Assembly: GCA_022695795.1 (NCBI GenBank)
Contig: MU404077.1
Span: 396,071 to 460,070 of the forward strand
Length of the DNA: 64,000 bases
Source of the DNA: Biscogniauxia marginata
Lineage: Eukaryota > Ascomycota > Sordariomycetes > Xylariales > Xylariaceae
Direction of reading: 5' to 3'
Both the position numbers and the translations under genes were made by a program. Below, piece by piece: positions 33,231 through 45,457 of the stretch (positions are counted from its first letter, which is position 1; the number at the start of each line of letters is the position of its first letter). The notes beneath the pieces were generated by a model, which saw nothing but the letters and a program-made list of their open reading frames with translations, made no database searches and was not told where the DNA came from.

Positions 33231-34594
33231 ATGTCTCTAGAGGTCATATACGTGACTCGCCACGGGGTAAGATAATAGACTTCTCATCAACAAATCGACG
33301 TGGCTGTTATACTACACGTTCCGCCTAGTACTGGTCAAAACTCCACCTTAGCCTCCTGAGTATCACCAGCTCTGAGAATACCCCATCTTGCCCCCTATTA
33401 TTCGGCAGAAGCCACACCAAAGTAACTGCCCGAGCTGACTTTTGCCAGTTTCGTTCACCATGGGGTGTTGATCCTGCCACTGGCAACTACACGGCCTTCG
33501 TTCGCTCTCCTACAGGTTTGCCGACTGACCCGGCTCTCACATCCCACGGCGTCGAACAAGCTAGTGAATTAGCACAGCACCTGCTGAAACTCGACCCACC
33601 GATCGAGCAGGTCTACTCGAGTCCCTACTATCGGTGCCTGCAGACGATCCAGCCGTTCGTCTCCTTGCGGCACCAATCTATGCAAGGTCAGGCCCAGCCG
33701 TCCGCATCTGGTCCAGGAGATGAACCCTTTAGGATCCGTGTGGATAAAGGGTTGGGTGAATGGTATGGTCTAGCACATTTTGATCATCCGGCAGCTGCAC
33801 CCCTGAGTGAGCTACAGACATTCTTCCCCGAACTTGATGCGAACTACACCTCTACTATTGCGCCTCCACGCAACGGTGAGTCCATCTTACAGCTACAAGA
33901 CCGTGTGGCCGCTTGCATCCGTGCCATCATTGCACGCAGTGATCAAGAGGGTAAGAAAGCGATACTAGTCTGCTCTCACGCAGCAGTCATCATAGCTCTC
34001 GGGCGAGTCCTAACGGGACGGATACCAAATGATGCAAGTACGGAAGACTTTGGGGCATTCACTTGTGGCCTAAGTATATATCGACGCCAGGATTCCTATA
34101 GAAGCCAAGTGACTACGCCTACTACCAACAGAGAGACTCTGCTCAGAGGTAAGGTGTACGATGGCGAGGAAATACGTGGTAAGATGCAAGATCGAGAAGC
34201 ACGATCTGAAGCAAGTTTGCAGACCGATGCCCTATGCAATGTCGATCGTTATCCATCAGATCCTCAGGGGTCCAAACCGGGGGCGGTATGGAGTAACGGC
34301 TCGAGTGCATACGGAGGCTGGACCTGCGAAGTGGATTCTGACTGTAGCTTTCTTCGTGGTGGCAAAGAGAGGGGATGGTAAGTTTGTACTTTCTGATAGA
34401 CATTGCTTCTTTTTGTCGTATGTGCATAATGATCTAACCATCATTTTAGGAGATTCTCTGGAGACGAATCATTTATCAATGTGGACCGTCAATGCCTGTC
34501 GCCTCTATATGAAGGCGTAAGCTCTAAACTAGCCACCGGCAGGATGAGACCAGAAAGTGGCAGCAACTCTAGCGAAGGCACTCCAAAACTATAG
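33231..34594 (+). CDS. TFC7: TFIIIC tau55-type histidine phosphatase family protein
   Basis: Exons 33231-33266, 33449-34377 and 34450-34594 join in phase to 369 residues. Residues 1-12 end in TRHG (Arg10, His11), the phosphate-binding motif of the histidine phosphatase superfamily, and the second catalytic His189 lies in VCSHAAVI, so the enzyme core looks intact. FRSPWGVDPATGNYTAFVRSPTG, SSPYYRCLQTIQP and GLGEWYG follow the fungal tau55 pattern. The C-terminus carries the SNGSSAYGGWTCEVDSDCSFL and ERGWRFSGDESF signature of the TFIIIC subunit. TFIIIC binds A/B boxes and loads TFIIIB for RNA polymerase III. The first intron, 182 nt, is longer than most here. The start at 33231 matches the family N-terminus; the upstream open frame is unlikely to be translated. 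Confidence 0.85.
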
Positions 34595-37500
34595 ACCCCG
34601 GAACAATTCTCATGAACATGCCACCAAATCTGGAAGTCTGATATGCGACTATTGCGTTATCTCTCCGGCTGACTGGTGCAATTAATTATTTTTGTTCCGA
34701 AGACTGCGACTCTGTCATAATGTTTTGATCCGATCCGATATGCAGGCCTGACGGGCGGCAGACTCTTTAAGCCGTCTTATGCATGAAGATCTTCGTCAGT
34801 TCTTATCACCAATTAGAAAAAAGGACAGCCTCGCAAGGGGCAAAAGGCATTGTTCAGCTCTCCTATTCGTTGCGCAAAAATGGCTCCGGCAAAGCAGCAA
34901 GATATACATCACTAAGCTATCAAGCGGTCAGTCCACCCAAGGAACATGTCCTGTATGTTTCACACTATGGAAACTTATTGAAACATTTCTTCGATTCTAT
35001 CGAGCCTCAATTATCGATAGGTGTTCAAAACACGCCATCCGCTCCTTTTTTAGGCTGCGAAAAGGAAAATGGCGGGCTGTAGAGTCGTACTCCGCTATGT
35101 ATAACCGGATAAGACAGTCCTAGGTGTTGATGTCAATGGCCATCGAATGTGACCTGTCAGCCAGGCCCAAGTTGCAAGAGACACACCAAGAAGCCTGTCT
35201 CAATACTAGGTTCAGCTTCCAGAGCCCTGAACTTTCCCGCCACATGCACGCGAAAGTCGCTGGGCTTGAATCTGACCTCGAGTCCTGCAAACGTACCTAA
35301 GTGTCAAAGATTTGTTACTGGGCGAATTTCTGGCCTCGATATTCAAGAAAGTCGGACTCAAGACGTTCGCACAACACAATTGAAAAGCCCGGTTAGCCCC
35401 CATTGAGATTTGACAAGTCTCCTACTTGTGGTCGGCGGGAATAGTCTGGAGAATATCCTTGTGATCAAATTGTTTCGCCTCGCGTCATGTCTTAGTCGTC
35501 ATGTACAGTGAATCCCCCGCCTAGTGAGATGCCATCGTTAAGAAGCTTCGCTGCACCGCCAGCATGGTCCTACACCTGGTAGTTGATTGGCTGGGCTTCA
35601 TTGCTCGGGGATGATGAAAAAGAAAAGACAGTCGCCGTCGCAGCCGAGCGACGACTGCTCTATGGGCGGTCAGCAAGCTCGGCGCCTTTCAATTCATCTC
35701 CGTTACCCTGAAAGCGAAAACAAGGGCTGTCGGGCCCTTTTCTGTGTGTCGTGTTTGGGTTCAACGGCTCGAGTTGTCAGGGTTGTCCCGTCTTGCTAAA
35801 CGAAGGACAAATGGGGAGATCGTCTCAACTCGCATAACGGGATCAAGAGGCGCCTGAATTCATTTTCATAGCAATAGGACTAATGCAATCTGGCGTACAC
35901 ACAATATCTTGATTACTATTAAGAATAATATTGAAGACTCGATTTGGGACTGGCGTTGCAGCAGCCCCGAATGTCAACTGATACAAGCGATGGAGGAAAT
36001 TTGGCACCATCGACGAGACGATCGGTAGCCACCGGAGCCGTAAACTAGACAGAGTTAATACCGACTACTTTTCAAGAACGAACTAGGCCTCCAGTTCGCG
36101 ATGCCACCTCCTAAGTGAATTGAGCGCGCTTCGTGCATCTTATCACTCATCACTGATGTTTGATACGCTTAGTTGGCCCTGGACAGATTAGAAGGTGATC
36201 AAGTTAGATGTGCATCGCGGATGTTACTTTTCTACGCCCGTCCCGAGATCGAACCCAAAGTTTCGCATAATCCATGATTATTGTTTTGAAATATCTGCAT
36301 GGATTTTCAGATTGGGAAGGCTGTGATATCACATGCATACCGCCCTTGGGGAACATAGCGCAGGGTTTCTCGGTCTGCTTGGCTGCCGAAAATCCACATC
36401 TGCAAGGAATGGTGGTAGGGTAGGGGCAGAATCAGGTCTTTTCTTCCTTCATTCAATCCTGTGTCCCGACCGTCCTACCGCGTCTCGCCGGCCCGAGAAG
36501 TCTCGACCACACTTCTCCCCCACGACGGCTTACGGCCCAATAGGCGACAGGCTCACCTGCGTGACCTCCATCCTCGCGCTTACGAGGACCATAACTTGTG
36601 AGAACTGAACGCGCTCTGCGAGTGAGTTGGTTTACTACTTCTCTAAACATAGACGCTCGGCTGTGCGAATCGGACGAGCCACCTTGCTAGATGGGGACTC
36701 GAGCGTCGTTCTCTCGGGTGGTTGGCAGAGGCTTGGGCCGACTTTGCACGTCCCGAAGAATTCCTCACCTCGAACCAACGGCAGATCTGGCATAACTTCC
36801 CTCTCGCTCTCTTCGAGTGCATAACCATAACCACCTTGCATGCTACACCCCCTCTTTGCGTTGATGGGCCCCCCAGCCTACCCAGCTTTATCCATGTCTC
36901 TATTCGCGTTGCCATTGGCTCAGCCGTCCCGACAGTCTGGAAACATCTCAGCGTTCACTAATTGCGTGCCATAATGGGATTCTATGCTGGCCACAGTGTA
37001 AATAAATGTCGCTATTGACAATCTGGGTGGTATGGTCCAGATTTGTTAACTGATAGAGACAAAGAGTTCAGTCCTGGAGCCGTATCACGAGCCGTGGATA
37101 CATGAATAATGTAGAAAATTGCAATTCTGGCGCTCCTATTTTCTGATTATCAGCTAGTTGTCTATGGCTATAGACTAGTTTTTGGTTGATCGACTCATGC
37201 AGGATGGCTATCGTTGATTAGTGCCATCAGTGTTGAAACAGTGTGTGAGTGTGCCGGCTTGGGTCCAGGGTAGCCATATATTTGAGAACCCCCTTGCGTC
37301 GTAGTCTACCATTCATGTATCGACGAGACTGGCTCCTCCCAAGTATACCGGCACCGCTACTTTTACTAGACTAGCTAGGTATTGCTTTCTTGTCACTTAT
37401 TTGCCGAAAGACACATTCCTCCCTTCCAGCGGCCACTCTACTATGCCTAGTTAGATCCCCCGTGCAGAATGGCTTTCACTCCACAGTAGCATATGTCTCT

Positions 37501-37886
37501 AACTATTTTGTCATTCTGTAACCTAAGTCACCACGCTCTAATTATAATCCCAGTGGCAAAAAATTTGTGCTGATACCCCAAGAGGCGGGAGGTAACTGTC
37601 GCCGCACTCCCATGCCACACCCTGGGGTGCAGTCGCATAATGCTTGTCTGCAAGAGTTGACTCTACACTTCAGACAGGGTCCTATTTGTCGGGACGTTGT
37701 TGGACTATATTAAACATTGGAGTCTATTGGCTGACCCCGGCTACCCACTCTTCTGTCTTCCACAAGACTTCAGGGTCCATATATAATCCTGCTCCTCTCT
37801 TCTTCTGTCACCATCGGCGCCTTCGACTGTCCAAGCTTCTTGTTATCCATTCGTGCTCTCTAACTTAGATTTGGCTTCTTGCCGGT
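34595..37886. other. Gene-poor tract, 3.3 kb
   Basis: Small frames only, none with a recognisable domain or in-phase exon partners. The last few hundred bases, with CT-rich stretches near 37795-37860, look like the promoter and leader of the Myb-like gene. Confidence 0.5.
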
Positions 37887-39356
37887 ATGCTCGTCAAGGA
37901 CGACAACCACTACCTAGTCATGGAACCCGGCACTATCCCGCGCGCAGCACCACTGGATCTATCACTACCATTGCGCTCGGTTTCCCCCCGCTCGCCTAGA
38001 GTTGATCTCGACGACCTCACTAGTTCCCCAATGTCCAGCAGGTTGGAAGACAAGACTATCGAATCCGTCTTGCCGGGTCTTCCCATCAGTTCTCCAATGG
38101 CATCTAGTTTCCGTTCCTCATTCTCACAGGAGTCGTCCGCAGATTCTATTTCCACATTCTCAACGGGGCCTTCGACGCCTAGGACACCCAACGCGAAATG
38201 TGAGGTCGATGACATGCTGAAAGTAGATTGGTCTTATATTTCGGCCGTACATGTCCCACGCACGCTGAAAAGAAAGAGCGAACCGCTGGAGGATGAGGAT
38301 GTGAAGAGAGTTAAGCTCCCCGGTTTACAGCACCTCTTAGAATCACCTGAGGACACGCAGCGTTACATTGCACCGCTAAAGCCCAAGCACCGATTACAAA
38401 TTCTCAGCTCAAGTCCGGAACCCAAGAGTGAATACGTTTTTTCAAGGAGGCCAAGTATGCTCCCGGGCGAGGACCCCATCACTCAGAGCCTCAACTTCCT
38501 CCGGAGGGAGACGGACAAGAGCAAAGGACTTTTACCCCAAATAGAAGGCCTATCCGAGCCTTCTTTGGATATTTCTCTGGATTTTACAAACAAGTTCCAT
38601 CGAGCCGAACACCATTCACCCCCAGAGCGGTACAGCTACTGCTTCCAGTCTCGCCAGGAGTCGTCGTCACCACCTAGAGAGATTGTCAAGAAGGAGCGCG
38701 CCAAGTCGAAGAACGGCCCGCATTGTAACATCAAGTACTCGCTGGAGGAAAAGGACTTTATGCGATACCAAAAACACGAGATGAAACATTCGTGGAATAC
38801 CATCACCAAGCTCTTCGGTGCCAAGTTCCCCATGGTCGAGGGGTTTAAGCGCGAGCAGCAGGGCGTCCAGGGCATCTTGTATCGTGAAAACCAAAACATT
38901 CCGGACATCGTTCCCGGGCGCAACGAGCTGAGGTTCCTGCCCAACGGACACGTGGCCTCCATCTCGAAGAAGGTCCGCGAGCAGGGCAACGACAAGCGGA
39001 AGTACGGACTTGTCTACCTCTACCCCGAGCGGGCCATGGGATACAGCTGGGTGTCGCCCGAGGACCGGCGCGAAGCGGCAGAACTGAGTAAGTATCTCTC
39101 GTGGTCTTCCGTCACAAACTGCCAAATGGTTTTCTTTTGATTACTGACGCGTCCTCCAGACAAGGAACGGGTCCTACAGCGGGCACAGGCCCGGCGCGAC
39201 GCCATGAAGAGAGGGGCCTGGGTCGAGAAGTTTGAGGACGGCATATGCGCCTGCTGTGTCAAGGACGACCAGGAGAGAGACACCCGGAAGCGAGCCGCCC
39301 CTCCTATTCCCTCCCTGACCGCGAGCTTCGAGTGGCCCAAGATAGCCAAGCTGTGA
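37887..39356 (+). CDS. Fungal Myb/SANT-like domain protein, putative transcription regulator
   Basis: Exons 37887-39087 and 39160-39356 join in phase 1 to 465 residues. The N-terminal 250 residues are Ser/Pro-rich and apparently disordered. From about residue 280 a short helical module reads KYSLEEKDFMRYQKHEMKHSW, NTITKLFGAKFP and QQGVQGILYRENQNIP; the spacing of Trp and aromatic residues resembles the degenerate Myb/SANT-like helices of many fungal regulators. Basic clusters (LKRKSEP, KKERAKSK) could act as nuclear localisation signals. The C-terminus has a CACC motif. A role in transcription is inferred from layout only. The gene stands alone between two non-coding tracts. Confidence 0.75.
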
Positions 39357-42037
39357 ACGCTTTCCCTTTATCCACCCGGCATACTTATCCTAGGCTTTCG
39401 ATGTCGTCGAACGACGCCTAGACGGGAACACTATGGGAAGGGTGGGGGCGGGAGGCAGAAAAAGAACATACGCTTCCTCGCGCTTCCCCTGGACAACATA
39501 CAACATATAAACGAAAGCACAAAACAAGAATCGATCGATACGCGACGTACGAAACACTAAATGAATGAAACTCAGAAACATCAATATATACTGTACTATC
39601 TACACCTTTTCGCTTTCACGGTTCTACTTACCTGTCTCGGCCTTGCTGCTATATCATACTACCTTGCGCTCTCACGGCCTTTTCATCTTCGATAACAACC
39701 GATACCCTAACCACCTATTTCCCTCTGAACATTCACCATCACTACCACCAGCTGCAAAACATCAGGGATATACAAAAAGCTACATATTGCATCACTATAT
39801 AGACGCCCACGTTCCCGTCCACGGCCACGGCCACGGTTCACGAAGATGGGGGGGGGGAGAAATGATTCAACACGACTTCGTTCAGTTCTTTCGGTTTCTA
39901 TGTCAATTTTGACTCCAGTACAATATCCTACCTACCTTTATCTGCCCTTACCGACACTGTCGAATCGATATTTATACCCTTACATATCCACATCTTATTA
40001 TCAACCTCAAAAACGACAATGCCGAATACCATTATCCATCAACCTAGTCAATCTCTTCCCTTTGTGTCTTATATCACATTCTAGTCTAGTCCGGGCCCCC
40101 CCTCGTCGGGCATAATCCGAATCGGCGAACCCCCAAATGCCAGCCGTACCGGGCTTTTTCTTTCTTTCTTTCTTTCTACTTTCTTTTTTCTATAACTACT
40201 ACTATTATCAAAGTACTATCTTGCCTAGCCGCCAGAGGCCAACATGTCTCGCCTAAGCATTTGGAGATTTATACGGAGCTATGGGATATTACAGCGTCCT
40301 TTGGGAGCGGGTGTTTCTCTTTACACGGGGGACTCTTTTATATGGGAAAATGGACCAACTGGGAAAACGGGATACGGGTTATGCTATGCTATGCAATGGG
40401 ACGGATTTTATTAATGAGGAATCTTTTTGGGGGGAACCGAGGGAGGATTGGGGGGGGACAGGGAGGAACTATATTACTCAAAATAGGCATTTTTGGTTTG
40501 TAAGTGGAGTCGAACAGGTCAGATTTTGTATTTTTGTACTACTAGATACCTTTTTTGTGTGTATGTATCTATCTCTTGCTTCTTTTCGGATTACTTAGTT
40601 ACCTACCTCCTCTGTGGGATAAGGATACCTACTTTTGTTTTTGTTATTAGGTCGTCCAGTCAGTTTTAGACTCTTAGTTTTGGCTTATGGATTGGTTGGT
40701 CAGCAGAGGAAGGCGGTGTTTATCATGTTTGTCAGTCTAGCCTTTTCCCTACATGTATTTATATACATGTTTCATGTGTATTTCTGACGTGGCACGCCAG
40801 GCTGGATATCAATGTATATGTGTATGTACCATGTCTAGACAGGACTAGACAGGCAGTTGGTCCTACATTTTCTCTCTGTTCCTATCATAGAATGAGATGA
40901 AATGAAGACTTATTCACTTCCCCCTTGCTGTGGGATCGAAGGTTTTGGTGGTCATTCAAAGAGTAACATCGAATGAAATCACAAGTAAATTATTGTATAT
41001 TCTTAGTTTTGTGCTTATCCTATTCGAGAACAACCCTTTCCATTTCGGGATTTGTATCCTCCATTTTTCGTTGTTATTAGCTTCTCTCGTACAGCATTTT
41101 CCCGTCATCACTCCCTATCCTGGCTTCTCCTCGCTTACAGCAACGATATGGGCTATGGTGAGATGATGACGGGATCTGTTGCTATTCTGGACAGCTAATT
41201 ATCATACAGCATGGGCGAAGGGCGGCAAACAAATGATATGTTACCTTGGACCCGGCGGGTTGGGTCGGGGTCAGATAGGATCCCTTGACAGGAAATATAA
41301 AGACACCCAGACAGAGGGGTGGTATGCTCTCTTCCTCCCAATGTTGAACTCTTTTTGGTTTGGTTTTTGCACATGTACCACACAGCACATTGCGTTGATG
41401 AAACATGTGGTCACAATCTTCAGGTCAAATGATCCAAAGAGGTAGTGGTACAAAACGACCAAATTGCCTCGAGGCAGGGCATTCTTGGCGTTGATTCGTG
41501 GTTCTCTATTTTATTGGGTAGCATCGCTACAAAGTCCCTTCTACTGTTCCTTTCTCCCTGCCCTACACGATGGAGGGTTTTTTTTATACATATGGGAGAA
41601 GTTTGGAAAATAGGCTGCGAACGGGGGCCCTTGTTGGTTCGCACCAATGGGAGAAAAAGGGGAACGGGGAGGCATTAATCTTCAAGGCGGCGCTGTCGAT
41701 GTTGGCTGCAGTGCCAATGCACGCGAGCACGTTGCTCGGGAGGGACTACGGCACACGGCGCCAATCAGCCTGATTCGGGTGTGCTTGTTCGGACCAAAGC
41801 CTTCCCAACTTTCGCGTCTCGGTCCGAAATAATGCCTCGTTTCTTACCCGCCCGTCCCGTCCATCTGGGTCAACTTCGATGATTCAATGATATGCCTGCG
41901 CCTCGCACCAACATCGTTTCGAAGAAACTTAAAACCGTGCCTATTCAGATGCGGTGCACGACAGTGACAGTCCCGCTCCTTCGGGTTTGCCGCGCGGTAT
42001 CGCTGCTAGTGAACAACTGGTATTTTCATCGTTCTCC
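39357..42037. other. Gene-poor tract between convergent genes, 2.7 kb
   Basis: The Myb-like gene and IWR1 converge on this stretch. A TTTC repeat lies at about 40156-40177 and a G run at 39847-39857. No gene was recognised; long 3' untranslated regions may take up part of it. Confidence 0.5.
40156..40177. repeat. (TTTC)n microsatellite
   Basis: About five tandem TTTC units in non-coding DNA. Confidence 0.8.
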
Positions 42038-43433
42038 TCACAAGTGGTTGGTCTTAAGGCCATTTCTACCGATATACGTTTTGAATTGGCCAGAAGTCTC
42101 TTGATCACTGAAGGCAGGGTCATCTTCGTCATCATCAACGTCGTATTCTTCGAGATCCGAGGCATTCCCGTTCCGGAAGGAGTAAGGATTCATATTGTAC
42201 TCGTCATCTGAGGCAACCTCTTCATCAGGGTAGTCCGCCGTGTAGTAATTTTCAGCTATCAAGTTTGTTAGTATGTCATGTCACTTCATCAAATGTCGAG
42301 GATTCAAGTCGTACCGTTCTCATCCTCCTCATCCTCGGCCCATTCATCCTCGCTATCATCGCCCTCTCCATAAAAATATTCCAAGTCGGGTTCTTCATCG
42401 AATACCAACAGACCGACATTGTGAGGTGGTACTTGGTCTCCCATCTTACTAGCCGGAACACGGACGTACGTCTCAATGATGTAATCATCGTCGTCGGTAT
42501 CGCTAATGTTGGTGTCCGCATCTACCATGTCTTTATCCACCGAGTTTTGGGATTCCTCCAGATTGCGTTCCGCATAGCGTTTGGCAGGAGGCTTAGGCTT
42601 GAACTTTAGCTTCGGTGACGTCTTGTTTCTCTGCTTCTCTTCCACTTCTTTCTGTAGATTGAGCCCAATCTGCTCCATTGTGTATGCGTCCATCTCAGCT
42701 GCCATTTTATCCATGTCGATATTCCAAGGCCCCGTCATCGATTTAGGCAACTCAGCCTTCTGCTTCGGGTCATCTGTCCTGGCAGCTAGCTTTGCCACGC
42801 CAGGCTTCTTGAACTTCCTGGACTCTGGTTTGTCCACTTCCATCTCCTGTGTCTCAGGGGTCGGGCCGGGTGTCGGCGCAGAGGCATTAGCGGCAGAATG
42901 CAACTTCTCGATGGCCTTCGATGATATCTTCTTGATCTTGCGCTCCACAAATAGCGCCGGAGCCGGGCGCTTTCTAGGGACAGATCCATTGGTTTGGGTC
43001 GGGTGGGAGGAGGCAAGCATCATATCCTTTCGTGACATATGAAATCGGCGGGGTTCCGGGGTTGGACCAACATTGTTGGTGATGTCGGACGAGCCGCTAA
43101 CGGGACTATTGCCATTTGCGGGCTTGTTGGCGTCGGTGTTCTGTTCCGTGGTGCTCTGGAATGCTGGAGCCGGACCACTTGGCTGGGACAGGTGAATGAC
43201 GGGTTTCTGAGGCTCGGCAGGAATGTTGCGGGCGAATGTAATCACGTCATCTTGCCGCCGATATACGAAGACCTCGCTTCTGTGCCGTTTGTTCTCCTGT
43301 ACGCCTACATGGGATGCAAGTTAGTCGGGGAATGGCGCGTTACGAGGAGCAGAGACGGCGTACGAAGGTACGAGACAGGGGCCTCCTCGGTCGCCTTTCG
43401 CTTTACGCGAATGAGCTGCGGTGGTATAGACAT
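42038..43433 (-). CDS. IWR1: RNA polymerase II nuclear import factor Iwr1
   Basis: Exons 43433-43364, 43304-42315 and 42255-42038 join in phase 1 across introns of 59 nt each, giving 425 residues. The N-terminus (PPQLIRVKRKATEEAPVSYL, then RVQENKRHRSEVFVYRRQ) and the acidic C-terminal domain (VGLLVFDEEPDLEYFYGEG, YYTADYPDEEVASDDEYN, NGNASDLEEYDVDDDEDD) are the Iwr1 signature. Iwr1 binds assembled RNA polymerase II in the cytoplasm and brings it to the nucleus with importin alpha; the basic N-terminal segment would be the nuclear localisation signal. The 70-nt first exon is needed to complete the signal. The middle 200 residues are Pro/Ala/Ser-rich and probably disordered. Confidence 0.9.
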
Positions 43434-45457
43434 TGGAATTCCGTGATTTAAGGAATAAAACAGCAACAAGAGAGGGCTGGTGTGGAGGGTGGGAAGATGG
43501 TGAGTTGCTCAAAGGTGTGTGCAGCTTCGTGAATTAATCAATGTACCTAACTAGATACCTTACGGAATATGAATTACTAGCTTGTGACGAAATCATCTTT
43601 TTTGCTGCGCTCTCACCGCCCGGCAGAATTCTGGACTACTCCCACTTTGGTTACTTCCTTTCGCAGATATATGTAGACACTTAAGTACGTACCTACCATG
43701 TATGCAGAGATAAGAGACGTAGGCATGGTAATTACGCTTAGCTCATAAATTCACAAGTTATGAAGAGAATAATAAATAACTACCTAGTTGATACCTATGG
43801 ATGTTTATGTTTGTCAGTTCACAACTTGGATGAGGTGCTTCTCTTTAACCTCGATAATAAAACCTCTCGAACCTACTTGAAGGCTTGCTAAATGATATGT
43901 TATCAAGGTAGGGAAAGACCTCAGTATCATCGTCCGAGTGGCTTCTCGACATGCGGGAAATGAATCAATTAAGGATTAGTAGAAGGGAAGGCTCTATCTC
44001 TTACCGTGGGAAGATAAGGTTAGGTAGGTGTAGTGTAGTGTAGTGTAGTGTAGTGTAGGTATTAATAGGTATTGTGTGGTATACAAATTGAGTTGGACTA
44101 TGCATGTGAAAGCGCAGTGACCACAATGAATATATGTGACCGTGCTTTTCTACATTGACCAATTGAGAGTGATGGTTAATGGCTGTGGCGTTAGCTCTTG
44201 TGGGGCATCTTCGGTTTAGGACCTCAGATTGGGTCACATCCGCCACAGTAAGAGGGGACCATTTGCTCCGTTTGGTAAAGACAGAGTAGCACAAAAACCT
44301 ACATCATCCATCATCATCAATCATCACCTACGACAATTTGTCCCCCCCCCCCTTTTACCACCCACTACTACCTTGATAATTAGCACTTATCGACACCGCA
44401 ACACCGTATCCTTTCAAAGAAAAGAAAGATAAAAAATTGAAGCAAAATGGAATGGCTCAAGTCCCACTCCACCGTACCGGAGTTAAGTGCTGCTTATGTC
44501 TGTTTTGGTCTTGACTTACCTTTGGCCACCTCACCTAGCGCTGCGTGATCCACGTCAACGGCGGGGATGGCATGTCCCCGGAGTGACCCGAGATTTTGTT
44601 GAGTTTACTTTACCTAAGTACTCCGTCTCTCTCTACACCAACGGCAGTTCCAGGGAGCCAATGATCGCTGGGGTGCTGATATGCCAACCCGCATCCTCCT
44701 CCCCGTAACAAACTCCCTAAGGATCAAGGCAAGCCAAGCCGGTTGCGTGTTCTCACCCTTGCGTCAGTGCAACGGAGCGATCTGACGGTGAAGTTACCGT
44801 ATCCTATGTCCTTATCTTATAAAACTTTGGACCCTCACATACCACACTCTAGACCGTCCTTACCAACCCTCCCAACATAATAATACCTCTGCCTTTTTTT
44901 CTTCTTCTTCTAACCCTGACTCTGCCTGCCTCTTTTTCGTCTTCCTTCTCTTCTTTATACCAAGAAAGGATTACCTCTGTCCATAGTCCCGAGTAGTCTT
45001 GATAGAGTTATCGCCACACTGTAAGTTGTTCTTATCTACTATTGTGTCTTGGTTGAAAATTCGGATGAGCCGGTTGCTCTCGCTATACCGCCGCTTAAGC
45101 CAATTCATATAATATTCATGGATGATGCCTGCCAACTCCTACCCTTTGACCTCCTTCTCAAGATCAATGACCTAAACACTGACCTTGAAAAGCTGCGGTT
45201 ACCAACAAACATCAAGCTTGACCTGTGGCACCTGTTCTTTCCTTTCCCACCACGACAAGACATCTTCCTCCAGCTGTCTACATACCCAATGGCACCTTGA
45301 GCTACGTGTTATCCTCTAGAAAACACCCTGCCGGCGAGATCAGCAACAGCAACGGTCCCGAGAAGCTGAATTCTCCTTCATCGGCCAACCTACGGACTAG
45401 TATCCCTCTGCCATGAACTGGTGATAACTCACCAATCCAGCATCTCTCTCTTCCAAC
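43434..45457. other. Divergent intergenic region, 2 kb
   Basis: IWR1 and the CBM48 gene start at opposite ends. It holds a TGTAG pentanucleotide repeat (44028-44058), a C run (44343-44352) and CT-rich sequence near 44895-44945 that looks like a leader. Small frames just upstream of 45458 could be upstream ORFs. No separate gene was supported. Confidence 0.55.
44028..44058. repeat. (TAGTG)n microsatellite
   Basis: About six tandem pentanucleotide units in non-coding DNA. Confidence 0.85.

Noticed and set aside
34779..35406. Three short plus-strand frames after the tau55 gene
   Set aside because: No domain and no phase-consistent splice joining was found; tau55 already ends in its normal C-terminus.
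36235..36265. GGGTTCGATC on the minus strand as a possible tRNA T-arm
   Set aside because: T-stem bases do not pair and no cloverleaf can be drawn around it.
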